Shown: positions 41,572-50,848 of the stretch, piece after piece
Layout: the number at the start of each line of letters is the position of its first letter
How positions within the stretch are numbered: position 1 is the stretch's first letter
Source of the DNA: Arthrobacter sp. SLBN-83
GTDB taxonomy: Bacteria > Actinomycetota > Actinomycetes > Actinomycetales > Micrococcaceae
Length of the DNA: 64,000 nt
Direction: 5' to 3'
Assembly: GCF_006715285.1 (NCBI RefSeq)
Contig: NZ_VFMX01000001.1
Span: 992,001 to 1,056,000, forward strand
Translations under genes and position numbers: made by a program
The notes under the pieces: generated by a model
The model's database searches: none
Told to the model about the DNA's origin: nothing
Seen by the model: only the letters and a program-made list of their open reading frames with translations

Positions 41572-42396
41572 TCAGGCTGGCCTTGAGCAGGTAAACATGA
41601 CGGTCCGGATGCGTCGCTCGGAGAGGTTGGCCACCTGGTTGGCCGTCATCTGGGCGAAGCTGTCGCCGAGGAAAGTTGCGAAGGTCACCGGCGGCGGCCC
41701 TTCGCGCTGAATTTTGTCACGCATGTGCTGGAACCAGGCAAGGCTTTCGTCCGAGGAGTCGGCCTCCGAGATGACGTCGAAGCCTGCAGACGGCAGGAGC
41801 TCGCGCATGTCTTCCAGGGTTGCGGGAAAACTTGTTGAGGAGTCTGCCGCCCAAGGCACCGGGTAGTGCACCTCGCCGCCTTCACCCTGCAGGACGTCGT
41901 AAACCACAAACCTGCCGCCCGGCCGCAGCACCCGGAAGGCTTCTTCATACAGCGCGGGCTTGTCCGGAATGTTCATCGCCACGTGGACGGTCATCACGGC
42001 ATCCACAGACTCGTCCGGAAGGCCGGTGGCTGTAGCGTCCCCGACGTGGAAGCGGGTGCGGCCGGACAAACCTGTCCACTCCGAGAGCGCCGTGGCCACC
42101 TGGCAGAACTCGGGTGTGAGGTCCACCCCCGTCACCGAGCACCCGGTCACCTCGGCGAGCGTCCGTGCGGGACCGCCCAATCCGCTGCCGAGGTCAAGCA
42201 CATGGGAATCAGCATTGAGGGCTAGTGCCTCGATGATTTCCAGCGTGGCCCTGCGGCCACGGATATGGAATTCGTCGACAGCAGCGAGGTCGGGCGGCCG
42301 CAGCGCTGTGCGGTCCACACCTGCCGCATCCAGGGCAGAACTGATGGCCGCCAACAGCTGACCGGGGCCGGTGTAAAAGGCCGAAACCTCATTCAT
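41572..42396 (-). CDS. SAM-dependent methyltransferase
   Basis: A 274-residue class I methyltransferase. VLDLGSGLGGPARTLAEVTG is motif I, VTGVDLTPEFCQVA motif II, ALPGESVDAVMT-like region (here LPDESVDAVMTVHVAMNIPD) motif IV, and FRVLRPGGRFVVYDVLQGEGG motif V/VI. The overall layout, with an N-terminal helix and the Met/His-rich VHVAMNI, resembles ubiquinone/menaquinone or sarcosine/dimethylglycine-type methyltransferases; the acceptor cannot be told. It stands alone, converging on the MarR gene and separated from the sugar-acid operon by 82 bases. Confidence 0.87.
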   Translation of the reverse strand: MNEVSAFYTGPGQLLAAISSALDAAGVDRTALRPPDLAAVDEFHIRGRRATLEIIEALALNADSHVLDLGSGLGGPARTLAEVTGCSVTGVDLTPEFCQVATALSEWTGLSGRTRFHVGDATATGLPDESVDAVMTVHVAMNIPDKPALYEEAFRVLRPGGRFVVYDVLQGEGGEVHYPVPWAADSSTSFPATLEDMRELLPSAGFDVISEADSSDESLAWFQHMRDKIQREGPPPVTFATFLGDSFAQMTANQVANLSERRIRTVMFTCSRPA

Positions 42397-42478
42397 GGCG
42401 CCATCCTCACACCGGCTGACGGCGGGGTCAACGGGAAGCCCCTGACAGTGGCGGATTGCTTACTGGTGGTGGCGGGTT

Positions 42479-43708
42479 TTACCAGTCGTGGACGGTGCCG
42501 TCGACGAGGCGGTTGTAGGGCAGGTAGGCCTGCTGGTAGGGGTAGGCTGCGGCGGCTTCTTCGTTGAATTCGACCCCGATGCCGGGCTTGTCGCCCGGGT
42601 GCAGGTAGCCGTCCACGAACGTCATGGACTGCTCAAAGACCTCGTTGGTCTTCACCGAGTGCTGCATGTACTCCTGAATCCCGTAGTTATGGATCGCCAA
42701 CCCCACATGCAACTGCGCCGCGAACCCCACCGGCGAAATATCCGTCGGCCCATGGAACCCGGACTTGATCTGGTACTGCGCCGCGAAATCCATCACCTTC
42801 TTCAACGGCGAAATCCCACCAAAATGCGTCGACGCGGCACGAACATAATCAATCAGCTGTTCCTTGATCAACGTCTGGTAATCCCACACCGTATTAAAGA
42901 CCTCCCCGATCGCCAACGGCGTCGTGGTGTGCTGCCGCACCAGGCGCAACCCCTCCTGGTTCTCCGCCGGCGTGCAGTCCTCCAACCAAAACAAGTCATA
43001 CGGCTCCAACGCCTTGCCCAGCTTCGCCGCCTGGATCGGCGTCATCCGGTGATGCCCGTCATGCAACAACGGCAGCTCCGGACCAAACTCATTCCGCACC
43101 GCCTCAAACACCGACGGCAAATGCCGCAAATACGCGCGGGTGTCCCAGTCCTCCTCCACCGGGAAAGCACCCCGCCCGGCCGGCTCATAGTCATACCGCT
43201 CCCCCGACGCCTGAGCCTGCGCCGCCACCCCATAGAGTGCCTTGATCCCCGGCACCGCCGTCTGGATCCGGATCGACTTGTACCCCAACTCCAGATGCTC
43301 CCGCACCGAATCAAACAACGACTCAATATCAGCACCCGAGGCATGCCCGTACGCCCGCAACCCGTTCCGCGACGCACCCCCCAGCAACTGATACACCGGG
43401 AGCCCGGCGATCTTGCCCTTGATATCCCAAAGAGCCATATCCACCGCAGCAATCGCCGCCATCGTCACCGGACCCCGACGCCAATACGAAGACCGGTACA
43501 GGAACTGCCACGTATCCTCAATCCGGTGAGCATCCTTCCCGATCAACAACTGCGCCACATGCTCCTTCAAATACGCGGCAACAGCCAACTCACGCCCATT
43601 CAACGTGGCATCACCAATACCCGTCACCCCGTCCTCCGTCGTAATCCGGAGCGTCACAAAATTCCGGGACGGACTGGTCACAAACACATCAGCGGCAATG
43701 ATCTTCAT
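42479..43708 (-). CDS. manD: D-mannonate dehydratase (ManD/RspA-like, enolase superfamily)
   Basis: A 409-residue Mg-dependent dehydratase that turns D-mannonate into 2-keto-3-deoxy-D-gluconate. Metal ligands and active-site residues are in [20 protein letters not shown] and [18 protein letters not shown] and [12 protein letters not shown] are ManD hallmarks. It is the last gene of the sugar-acid operon, 56 bases after the kinase. The codon use is odd: most of the gene prefers G/T-ending codons (ggg, ttg, tcg, gat), while the last 55-60 codons prefer C-ending ones like the neighbours. Some ManD-group proteins have low activity or prefer D-gluconate, so the exact substrate is open. Confidence 0.9.
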   Translation of the reverse strand: MKIIAADVFVTSPSRNFVTLRITTEDGVTGIGDATLNGRELAVAAYLKEHVAQLLIGKDAHRIEDTWQFLYRSSYWRRGPVTMAAIAAVDMALWDIKGKIAGLPVYQLLGGASRNGLRAYGHASGADIESLFDSVREHLELGYKSIRIQTAVPGIKALYGVAAQAQASGERYDYEPAGRGAFPVEEDWDTRAYLRHLPSVFEAVRNEFGPELPLLHDGHHRMTPIQAAKLGKALEPYDLFWLEDCTPAENQEGLRLVRQHTTTPLAIGEVFNTVWDYQTLIKEQLIDYVRAASTHFGGISPLKKVMDFAAQYQIKSGFHGPTDISPVGFAAQLHVGLAIHNYGIQEYMQHSVKTNEVFEQSMTFVDGYLHPGDKPGIGVEFNEEAAAAYPYQQAYLPYNRLVDGTVHDW

Positions 43709-43764
43709 GGCTGGCTTTCGGGTCGGGTTGGTCGGTATTGGGAAAGCAGGTTGGTGGGCAAATT

Positions 43765-44805
43765 TCAGCGCACGGTGCTGCCCCTGGCGGCGTCGAGCAG
43801 GGCCAGTTCGTCCCGGCGGGGCAGCCCTTCCCAGTCGCCGCGGGTGCTGACGGCGAAGGCGCCGGCCAGGGTGCCGCGCCTAAGGCGTTCGGGAACGCCC
43901 TCGCCGTCGAGCAGGCCGGAAAGGTAACCGGCGGTGAACGCGTCTCCTGCGCCGACGGTGTCCACGCAGGTCACGGCAAGGGCTGGTGCTTCCAGGTGTC
44001 CATCAGCCGTGTAGACGGCGGCACCGGCAGCACCGCGCTTCACCACCACTTCGCGAACCCCCGCTTCCAGCAGCCGCTGGGCATTGCAGGCTTCGCCGTC
44101 GGCAGGGGTCTCGTCGCCGGCCCCGGCATCGCCAAGGTGCCCTGCGGCCCCGCTTCCCGCCTGGGATGGGGCAATCAGGTCCAGTTCGTCGTCGGACGCT
44201 ATGACGATGGTGGCGTGCCGCGCCAGGGGACCAAGCACGGCCCTCGCCTGGTCCCGGGACCACAGCTTGCTGCGGTAGTTCACATCCAAGGAAACGACAA
44301 TGCATTCGCTGGCAGCGCGTTCGGCGGCATACTCCACCGCGTCCCGCGCCTCGGCGCTGAGTGCAGGCGTGATGCCGGTGAGGTGCATGATCCGGGCGCC
44401 ACAATCAAGCGCGGCAGCCACGTGATCACGTGCGACGGTGGCCCCGGCCGAACCGGCACGGTAGTAGAAGGCCCTGCTGAGGTCTGCGGTGCGCTGTTCC
44501 AGGAACATCACCCCGGTGCTGCGGTCTGGATGCAGGGTGTGATGCAACCGGACGCCCTCGCCCCGCAGTTGCTTCACGATGAACTCGCCCTGCGGATCCG
44601 CGCCCACCGAACCGGCCCAAGCAGAGGTGTGGCCCAGGCGTGCGACACCGATGGCCACGTTGGATTCCGCACCGGCTACCTGCATGTTCAGGGCTCCGCC
44701 GTTCGCCAGGGGGCCGGCGGACCGCAGTGAAACCATGGATTCGCCGAAAGTCAGCAGATCCACCGGTGCCGGGCTGTCCGGAGCGGAACCGGCACCAGCA
44801 GTCAT
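43765..44805 (-). CDS. PfkB-family sugar kinase, probable 2-keto-3-deoxygluconate/galactonate kinase
   Basis: A 346-residue ribokinase-like enzyme. [29 protein letters not shown] near the N-terminus and [21 protein letters not shown] near the C-terminus (catalytic Asp in GAGDAF) are the two PfkB signatures. Between a dehydratase and an aldolase it should phosphorylate the keto-deoxy sugar acid at position 6. It overlaps the aldolase gene by four bases (ATGA). An inserted Gly/Ala/Asp-rich segment lies near residue 225. Confidence 0.9.
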   Translation of the reverse strand: MTAGAGSAPDSPAPVDLLTFGESMVSLRSAGPLANGGALNMQVAGAESNVAIGVARLGHTSAWAGSVGADPQGEFIVKQLRGEGVRLHHTLHPDRSTGVMFLEQRTADLSRAFYYRAGSAGATVARDHVAAALDCGARIMHLTGITPALSAEARDAVEYAAERAASECIVVSLDVNYRSKLWSRDQARAVLGPLARHATIVIASDDELDLIAPSQAGSGAAGHLGDAGAGDETPADGEACNAQRLLEAGVREVVVKRGAAGAAVYTADGHLEAPALAVTCVDTVGAGDAFTAGYLSGLLDGEGVPERLRRGTLAGAFAVSTRGDWEGLPRRDELALLDAARGSTVR

Positions 44806-45479
44806 GAGCCGGTACCGGTCCTGGCTGCGAATTCGGCGGCAAGGCCCAGGAAGCTGCGCGCGCGGTCCCGCATTTCCGTCAGGTCCCCACCTGACGCTGA
44901 CGTGCCGAACAGGGGCCCGCCCAGTCCAACGGCGATGGCGCCGGCTTCCCAGTAACCGGTGGCTTCACTGAGCCCAACGCCGCCCACTGCGATAAACGGG
45001 ATCTCCGGGAAGGGATCCCGCACGGCCTTCAGGTAGCCGGGCCCGCCGATGGACGCCGGGAACAGCTTGATGGCAGTGGCGCCGCGTTCCATCGCCTCGT
45101 AAGCCTCGCTGGGCGTCAGCGCCCCGGCCAGGACCGGGATGCCGGCGGCAGCTGCCTCACTGATCGAGGGTGCCAGGGAGGGAGTAACGATGAACTGGCC
45201 GCCGGCTGCGGTGACACGTTCGACGTCGGCCTCGCTGAGGACGGTGCCGGCGCCCACCAGGCAGCCGGCCGGGGCAGCCGCGCGGACCTCGCGGATGGCC
45301 TCCAGCGCGTTGGGCGTGGTGAGGGCAATCTCCACGTACTGGAAACCCTCCTCCATTGCCGCCAGCGCGGCCTTGGCGGCAGCACCGCCGTCGTTCCCGC
45401 GGACAATGCCGACAAGGCGGGCCTGCCGGATGCCGGCCAGCAGGCTGGCAGGGGTAACGGCTGGATTCTGGGATGTCAT
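44802..45479 (-). CDS. 2-keto-3-deoxy-6-phosphogluconate/galactonate aldolase
   Basis: A 225-residue class I aldolase of the KDPG/KDPGal family. LVGIVRGND holds the Arg, EIALTTPNALE the conserved Glu, and TAIKLFPA the Schiff-base Lys. It splits the 6-phosphate into pyruvate and glyceraldehyde 3-phosphate. The start is uncertain: ATG 45479 (used here) is five bases after the dehydratase stop; ATG 45491 overlaps it. KDPG and KDPGal aldolases are hard to separate by sequence; the neighbouring galactonate-type dehydratase points to KDPGal, while ManD would deliver KDPG. Confidence 0.92.
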   Translation of the reverse strand: MTSQNPAVTPASLLAGIRQARLVGIVRGNDGGAAAKAALAAMEEGFQYVEIALTTPNALEAIREVRAAAPAGCLVGAGTVLSEADVERVTAAGGQFIVTPSLAPSISEAAAAGIPVLAGALTPSEAYEAMERGATAIKLFPASIGGPGYLKAVRDPFPEIPFIAVGGVGLSEATGYWEAGAIAVGLGGPLFGTSASGGDLTEMRDRARSFLGLAAEFAARTGTGS

Positions 45480-45484
45480 AGGGT

Positions 45485-46633
45485 TCACCATTCTGCGAAG
45501 GATCCGTCGGGGTGGCGCCACACCGGACCGCGCCAGGCGTGGCCGCGCTTGTCCGCTGCCCGGACCACGGCTTCATCGATTTCGATGCCCAACCCGGGTC
45601 CGGTGAGCCGTTCGATGTGGCCGTTCACGAACTTGAAGGGGGTCTTGTCCACCACGTAGTCGAGGACTTCGGCGCCCTGGTTGTAGTGGATGCCGATGCT
45701 TTGCTCCTGGATGAGGAAGTTGGGCGTGGCAAAACCGACCTGGAGGCAGGCGGCGAGCGCCAGAGGTCCAAGCGGGCAATGCGGTGCCAGCTGGACTTCG
45801 TAGACCTCGGCCAGGGCGGCGATCTTGCGGACCTCGGTGATGCCGCCGGCGTGCGAGAGGTCCGGCTGCGCCACGGCAATACCGGCCTGCAGGGCGGGCA
45901 GGAACTCCTGCCGGTTGTACAGCCGCTCCCCTGTGGACACCGGTGTGGTGGTGGAGGAGGTGAATTCCCGCAGCAGGTGGGTGTTCTCCGGGACCACCGG
46001 CTCTTCGAGGAAGAAGGGCCGGAAAGGCTCCAGCAGGGGTGCCACCCGTTTGGCGTTGGCCAGGCTGAAGCGGCCGTGGAAGTCCACGGCCACGTCCCGG
46101 TGGTCGCCCAGGACCTGGCGGGCCGCGGCAACACGGCGGATGACGCCGTCGATCTCCGCCACCGAGGCCACCGGGCTCATCCGGCCGCTGGCGTTCATTT
46201 TCACGGCCGTGAGGCCCACCTCCAGCTGGGCGCTGATCTGGTCGGCCACCTCATTCGGTTCGTCACCGCCCACCCAGCCGTACATCCGGATCCGGTCGCG
46301 GACGTGGCCGCCCAGGAGCTGGTGCACGGGGGTGTTGAAGTGCTTGCCGGCGATGTCCCAGAGGGCCTGGTCCAGGCCGGAAACGGCGCTGGCCAGGATG
46401 GGTCCGCCCCGGTAGAAGGACCCCTTGGTCATCACCTGCCAGTGGTCTTCGATCCGGAGGGCGTCCCTGCCAATGAGCAGTTCCGAGAGTTGCTCGACGG
46501 CGGTGCGCACAGTTTCGCTGCGGCCCTCGCAGGTTGCCTCACCCCACCCCACGATGCCGCTTTCGGTCTCCACCCGGACAAAGAGCCAGCGGGGCGGGAC
46601 CAGGAATGTTTCGATCCGGCTGATGACGGTCAC
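45485..46633 (-). CDS. dgoD: D-galactonate dehydratase (DgoD-like, enolase superfamily)
   Basis: A 382-residue mandelate-racemase-type dehydratase. AVDFHGRFSL supplies a metal Asp and the catalytic His, FFLEEPVVPEN and VSTGERLYNR the other two metal ligands, and LAPHCPLGPLA the second catalytic His; this set is that of E. coli DgoD. It makes 2-keto-3-deoxy-D-galactonate. N-terminal capping domain residues 1-120. It lies between the permease (10-base gap) and the aldolase. Start ATG 46633. Confidence 0.92.
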   Translation of the reverse strand: MTVISRIETFLVPPRWLFVRVETESGIVGWGEATCEGRSETVRTAVEQLSELLIGRDALRIEDHWQVMTKGSFYRGGPILASAVSGLDQALWDIAGKHFNTPVHQLLGGHVRDRIRMYGWVGGDEPNEVADQISAQLEVGLTAVKMNASGRMSPVASVAEIDGVIRRVAAARQVLGDHRDVAVDFHGRFSLANAKRVAPLLEPFRPFFLEEPVVPENTHLLREFTSSTTTPVSTGERLYNRQEFLPALQAGIAVAQPDLSHAGGITEVRKIAALAEVYEVQLAPHCPLGPLALAACLQVGFATPNFLIQEQSIGIHYNQGAEVLDYVVDKTPFKFVNGHIERLTGPGLGIEIDEAVVRAADKRGHAWRGPVWRHPDGSFAEW

Positions 46634-46643
46634 GCGGCGGTTC

Positions 46644-47522
46644 CTAACCCTTGGTTGCGCCGGCCGTCAGGCCGGAGACGATGTACTTCTGCGTGAAGAG
46701 CGCGATGATCATGATGGGGATGGTCACGACTGTCGCCGCGGCCATCAGCCCGCCCCAGTCGATGCTGGCGTAGGAGACGAAGTCGAAGATCGCCACCGGC
46801 AGCGTCTTGGTCTTGGCACCGGAGAGCACCAGCGCGAACATGAAGTTGTTCCACGAGAAGATGAAGGACAGGATGCCGGCGGTGGCGATGCCGGACACCG
46901 CCAGCGGAAGCGTGATCAGCCGGAACGCCCCGATCGGCGTAAGGCCGTCCACCTCTGCCGACTCCTCCAGCTCAAGCGGCAGGGAATCGAAGTAGCTCAT
47001 CATGATGTACACGATCAGCGGGAGGGCCACGAACATGTGGCTGAGGATCAGCACCTCGAACTTGCCCACCATCCGCAGGTTGGAGAAGACGTAGTACCAG
47101 GGAACCAGGAGTGAGACGCCCGGGATGACGCGGGCCATCAGGACCACCAGCGCGGAGCGGTGCATGGTGAACCGGCTCATCGCGTAGGCAGCCGGGACGC
47201 CCAGGACGATCGACAGCGCAGTGGAGACGAAAGCCACCCAGAAGCTGTTGACCACAAAGACGAAGTAGTTGTTGCGCTGCAGCACGTTGGCGTAGTTCTC
47301 GAAAGTGGGCGAGAAGATGAAGGCCTTGGCGGTGTCGTAGATGTCCACGTTGGTCTTCAGCGACGCCAGGAGCATCCAGAACAGCGGGGCCAGCAGGAAG
47401 AGCACCACCAGGACCAGCGCCACCACGCGGAACACTTTGTAGGCGCGGGTGCCCAGGGGCTTGCGGCGGCGGCGGGGCCGGTTGTCCGCGGTGGTGGCGG
47501 CGGAGTCTGTCATGACGGTCAT
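46644..47522 (-). CDS. Carbohydrate ABC transporter permease (MalG-type)
   Basis: A 292-residue membrane protein with six helices. A basic leader (RPRRRRKPLGTR) precedes helix 1, and EESAEVDGLTPIGAFRLITLPLA is the EAA loop that docks with the ATPase. It pairs with the preceding permease, whose stop overlaps this start by four bases. With the binding protein it imports the sugar acid for the enzymes downstream. No ATPase gene is in the operon, so a shared MsiK-like ATPase is expected. Confidence 0.94.
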   Translation of the reverse strand: MTVMTDSAATTADNRPRRRRKPLGTRAYKVFRVVALVLVVLFLLAPLFWMLLASLKTNVDIYDTAKAFIFSPTFENYANVLQRNNYFVFVVNSFWVAFVSTALSIVLGVPAAYAMSRFTMHRSALVVLMARVIPGVSLLVPWYYVFSNLRMVGKFEVLILSHMFVALPLIVYIMMSYFDSLPLELEESAEVDGLTPIGAFRLITLPLAVSGIATAGILSFIFSWNNFMFALVLSGAKTKTLPVAIFDFVSYASIDWGGLMAAATVVTIPIMIIALFTQKYIVSGLTAGATKG

Positions 47523-48472
47523 TTGCTTACCGCTTTCTTGCGCATGGTGAGCAGCCACATGGAACCGATGATGATCATGAAGAACAGGATCAGCACCGCC
47601 GAGGAGAGCCCGTACTGGTTGTAGTCGAAGCTCAGTCCGTAGGCGTAGACGTTCAGCGTTTCCACTTCGTGGAACGAGCCGCCGCCCTTGCCTTTGGTGG
47701 CGTAAAGGATGTCGAAGGTCTTCAGGGCGTCGATGCCGCGCAGCAGGATGGCCACGATCACGGTGGGCATCATGAGGGGCAGGGTGATGAAGAAGAACCG
47801 CTGGAAGGCGTTGGCGCCGTCCACGCGGGCGGCCTCGTCCGGTTCATCGGACAGCGAGGTCAGGCCGGCCAGCAGGATCAGGACCACCATGGGGGTCCAC
47901 TGCCAGACGTCCATGAAGATGGTGGTGCCCAGGGCGGTGTCCTGGCCGGACAGCCACGGCTGGGGCGGGATGCCCACCATGCCCAGGAGCTGGTTGACGA
48001 AGCCGATGTTGGGATCGAAGATCAGCCGCCACATCATGCCGACGGCCACGGGGGTGGCCACCAGCGGCAGCAGGATGGCCACGCGGACCCACTTTTCACC
48101 CCGGAACGGCCGCCACAAGAGCAGCGCGATGCCCATGCCCAGCACCACTTCGAAGGCCAGCGCGACGCCGGTGAAGGCCAGGGTGCGGCCCACGGCGGGC
48201 CAGAAACGCTCGGTGTCGCTGAGGACCGTGAGGTAGTTCTGGAGCCCGATGAATTCCGTGGCGGCCCGGACGGAGCCCTGGGAGTCGGTGAGGCTCAGGT
48301 ACAGGGTCCAGGCCAGTGGGAAGACGATCAGGACGCCGACGAAGATCATGGCCGGTGCCGCAAACAACCACTTGCGGTGCCGGTTGGCCCAGGCGGAAAA
48401 GCTCCCCCGGGCTCCGGAGGGGCCGCCGGCCCGGCGGGTGCGGGCACTGCGGGGAGGGTTCAATACAGACAT
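47519..48472 (-). CDS. Carbohydrate ABC transporter permease (MalF-type)
   Basis: A 317-residue inner-membrane subunit with six helices. The N-terminal stretch (FSAWANRHRKWLFAAPAMIFVG) is typical of CUT1 permeases, and DEPDEAARVDGANAFQRFFFITLPL is the EAA motif region. It begins 96 bases after the binding-protein gene, with a strong hairpin in the gap, and overlaps the next permease. Substrate presumably an aldonate such as galactonate or mannonate, or an oligomer of it. Confidence 0.93.
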   Translation of the reverse strand: MSVLNPPRSARTRRAGGPSGARGSFSAWANRHRKWLFAAPAMIFVGVLIVFPLAWTLYLSLTDSQGSVRAATEFIGLQNYLTVLSDTERFWPAVGRTLAFTGVALAFEVVLGMGIALLLWRPFRGEKWVRVAILLPLVATPVAVGMMWRLIFDPNIGFVNQLLGMVGIPPQPWLSGQDTALGTTIFMDVWQWTPMVVLILLAGLTSLSDEPDEAARVDGANAFQRFFFITLPLMMPTVIVAILLRGIDALKTFDILYATKGKGGGSFHEVETLNVYAYGLSFDYNQYGLSSAVLILFFMIIIGSMWLLTMRKKAVSK

Positions 48473-48507
48473 GGTTCACCTAAGGAGTTCGGGGGTGAAG
48501 CGGGCCG

Positions 48508-48537
48508 CGCCGGGACGGCCCTGGGGCCGTCCCGGCG
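48508..48537 (-). other. Intercistronic hairpin after the binding-protein gene
   Basis: A perfect 13-pair stem with a four-base loop: arms at 48508-48520 and 48525-48537 (GCCGGGACGGCC core). It has no T-run. Placed between the binding protein and permeases, it is likely to stabilise the upstream mRNA or partially stop transcription, giving more binding protein than permease, as known for malE-malF. Confidence 0.7.
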
Positions 48538-48568
48538 GGATGGGTGGGCGCGGTGCGCGCCTGGCGTC

Positions 48569-49867
48569 CTACTTCTTTTCGCTGTCCAGGAAGGTCTGGA
48601 AGGCAGTCTGGGCGTCGTTTGCCGCGGCGGCGGAGTCAGCGCCGGTGATGGTGGCAACGATCGGAGCGCCCACGATTTCGCGGGCCTTGCCTACGGTGAC
48701 CACCTCGGGACGGTCATGGCCCACGCCGTTCTTGGCACTGGCGGCAATCGCGTCGGCGAGGTCCTTGGGGTAGGTGGAGGTTCCGTCAGGGTTGGCCCAG
48801 ACGGAAGTGCGGGGTCCCGGGACGCCGGCCTTCTGGGCTTCCAGCGTGCGCTCCTTGCTGGTGGCCCACTGGATGAACTTCCAGGCGTTCTCCTGGTTGC
48901 TGGAGTTCTGGTTCACGCCCAAAGCCCAGGAGGGGATGTTGTACGGCTTGGAACCGGCAGGGCCTGCGGGAAGCGCGGCGAAGCCAACCTTGTCCGCAAC
49001 CTTGGACTTTGCGGGGTCGGTGGCGTTCTTGTAGAGCGAATCCGCCTCGGTGTAGAAAGCAGCGCCGCCCTGGGTGAAGATGGCCATCGCCTCCGGCCAG
49101 CTCATGTCCGTGCTGACGTTGGCGGGGCCGTAGTTCTTGATCAGGCCACCGTAGAAGGAGTAGGCCTTCTTGGCGGCATCGGTGTTGACGGAGGCCTTGC
49201 CGCTGGAGTCGACGAAGTCGCCGCCGAAGCTGTACAGGAAGCTGGAGAACTGGGTGACAGCGGCGGACTTGCCGGTGCGGGCTACGAAGCCTGCGGTGTC
49301 CGGGGAGGATGCCTTGATGGCCTTGGCCGCGGCTTCCAGTTCGTCCATGGTCTTGGGCACCTGGAGCCCGGCGGCCTGCAGCAGGTCCTTGCGGTAGTAC
49401 AGGACTTCGCGTTCGGTGATGATCGGGACACCAACCACCTTGCCGTCAACGGTGGTGGCCTTGACCGGGCCTTCCTGGTAGTCCTTCCAATCCCAGCTCG
49501 AGTCGGAGGAGACGTTCTTGGTCAGGTCCGCCAGGTAGCCGTTCTTGGCGAATGCCTTGCCTTCCTGGAGGGGACGGTACATCATGACGTCGATCTCGTC
49601 GCTGCCTGCGTTGAGCTTGACGTTGTACTGGTCCGACAGCTGGTCTTCACCCAACTGGGTGAGCTCGACCTTGAGTCCACTGGACTTCTCGAACTCAGGG
49701 ATGGCTGCCTTGATGCCATCGGTCCAGACGTGGTTGGCGAGGGTGACGCGGACCGTGCCGGACTGCTTGGCCTGGTCGCTGCCGCCTCCGCCGCCGCTGC
49801 AGGCTGTCAGCCCCAGCGACATCGCTGCGGCAACTGCCGCGTACTTCACAATTGAACGCCGCTTCAT
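48569..49867 (-). CDS. ABC transporter extracellular substrate-binding lipoprotein (family 1)
   Basis: A 432-residue lipoprotein. The signal peptide ends in the lipobox LTACSGGGGG with the acylated Cys at residue 23, followed by a Gly-rich linker. The mature part has the family 1 features: VRVTLANHVWTDGIKAAIPEF at the start, TYPKDLADAIAAS near the end and many Trp/Tyr residues (SWALGVNQNSSNQENAWKFIQW) that could bind a sugar ring. It captures the sugar acid outside the membrane and hands it to the two permeases. First gene of the seven-gene operon; ATG 49867. Confidence 0.94.
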   Translation of the reverse strand: MKRRSIVKYAAVAAAMSLGLTACSGGGGGSDQAKQSGTVRVTLANHVWTDGIKAAIPEFEKSSGLKVELTQLGEDQLSDQYNVKLNAGSDEIDVMMYRPLQEGKAFAKNGYLADLTKNVSSDSSWDWKDYQEGPVKATTVDGKVVGVPIITEREVLYYRKDLLQAAGLQVPKTMDELEAAAKAIKASSPDTAGFVARTGKSAAVTQFSSFLYSFGGDFVDSSGKASVNTDAAKKAYSFYGGLIKNYGPANVSTDMSWPEAMAIFTQGGAAFYTEADSLYKNATDPAKSKVADKVGFAALPAGPAGSKPYNIPSWALGVNQNSSNQENAWKFIQWATSKERTLEAQKAGVPGPRTSVWANPDGTSTYPKDLADAIAASAKNGVGHDRPEVVTVGKAREIVGAPIVATITGADSAAAANDAQTAFQTFLDSEKK

Positions 49868-49945
49868 TACGACTTCCTTTGCCTTCAGGGCCCGCAGCTC
49901 CGCGGACCGGTTACAAACGCCTCTTTACGTCTGTTGTGTTCAGCG

Positions 49946-49975
49946 AGCATAAACAAATAAGGCAGACATATACAA
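49946..49975 (-). promoter_or_regulatory. Probable promoter of the sugar-acid operon
   Basis: On the leftward strand TTGTAT (complement of 49970-49975) and TATGCT (complement of 49946-49951) are 18 bases apart. GTCTG (49929-49933) and CAGAC (49963-49967) flank this region as an inverted pair, a possible but weak operator for the divergent GntR protein. Confidence 0.45.
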
Positions 49976-50005
49976 GAGCTTGCCGGGTCCCCATATGATT
50001 TATTC

Positions 50006-50755
50006 ATGACCATCCCAAAGGCGGCGTTGTCCCCGGACCTGCATTCATCGCTGGTCGAGAACCTGGGGCTCGCCATTGCCGAGGGAACGCTGGCGCCGAA
50101 TTCCATCCTGCGGCTGGATGAGTTGGAGGCTCGGCACAAGGTGTCCCGCTCCGTGATCCGGGAGGCCACCCGCGTCCTGTCCTCCATGGGAATGCTTGAG
50201 TCCCGGCGCCGTCTGGGGACAGTAGTCCAGCCGGAGGCAAGCTGGAACCTCTACGACCCCCAAGTGATCCGGTGGCGGCTGGCATCGGCCAAGCGGCTGG
50301 AGCAGCTGCGGGCCTTGAACGAACTGCGCGGCGCCATCGAGCCGCAGGCTGCCCGCCTGGCCGCTGAACGGGCGTCCCTGGATGAGGCCAGCGATCTTGT
50401 TTCCATGGCCGCCCGGCTGTGGGCGGCCGGGCAACGGGGGGACCAGGACGAATTCCTGCGCCTGGACATCGAATTCCATGCCGCGGTGCTCAACGCTTCC
50501 GGCAACCTGATGTTTTCGCAGCTTCATAAGCTCGTGGCTGAAGTGCTGGCAGGGCGCACCCAGCATGGCTTGATGCCCCATCTTCCGGATCACGAGGCAC
50601 TCCAGATGCACGTGGACGTAGCCAGCGCCATCCAACACCGCGACGCCGGCGCCGCCCACGCCGCCATGAGCAGGATCGTGGAGCAGTCCACGGAAGAGAT
50701 GGGCGATATCTGGTCCAGCAGCCACCCGGGCGGAGAACCTGCCGGGAAGCAGTGA
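50006..50755 (+). CDS. FadR/GntR family regulator (DgoR-like)
   Basis: A 249-residue repressor. Winged helix at about residues 10-75 (GTLAPNSILRLDELEARHKVSRSVIREA, cited in part as KVSRSVIREATRVLSSMG). The all-helical FCD ligand domain follows, with metal-binding residues in DIEFHAAVLNASGN and HVDVASAIQHRD. Divergent from the binding-protein gene with 138 bases between, so it most likely controls the sugar-acid operon in response to the aldonate or a keto-deoxy intermediate. ATG 50006. Confidence 0.9.
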   Translation: MTIPKAALSPDLHSSLVENLGLAIAEGTLAPNSILRLDELEARHKVSRSVIREATRVLSSMGMLESRRRLGTVVQPEASWNLYDPQVIRWRLASAKRLEQLRALNELRGAIEPQAARLAAERASLDEASDLVSMAARLWAAGQRGDQDEFLRLDIEFHAAVLNASGNLMFSQLHKLVAEVLAGRTQHGLMPHLPDHEALQMHVDVASAIQHRDAGAAHAAMSRIVEQSTEEMGDIWSSSHPGGEPAGKQ

Positions 50756-50848
50756 AAATCAGGCCCCTCGCGGAAGGAATCGGGTCAGTACTCGGAGAGC
50801 TTGAAACCCCACCGCCCTCTTGGCGCCCTCCTCAATAAATGTTGAGTC

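Noticed and set aside
42488..43927. Rightward 479-residue Arg/Leu-rich open frame
   Set aside because: Opposite the mannonate dehydratase; its unusual residue content comes from that gene's G/T-ending codons.
49929..49967. GTCTG...CAGAC as the DgoR operator
   Set aside because: Five-base arms separated by 29 bases are too weak to call as a separate site; noted only in the promoter entry.
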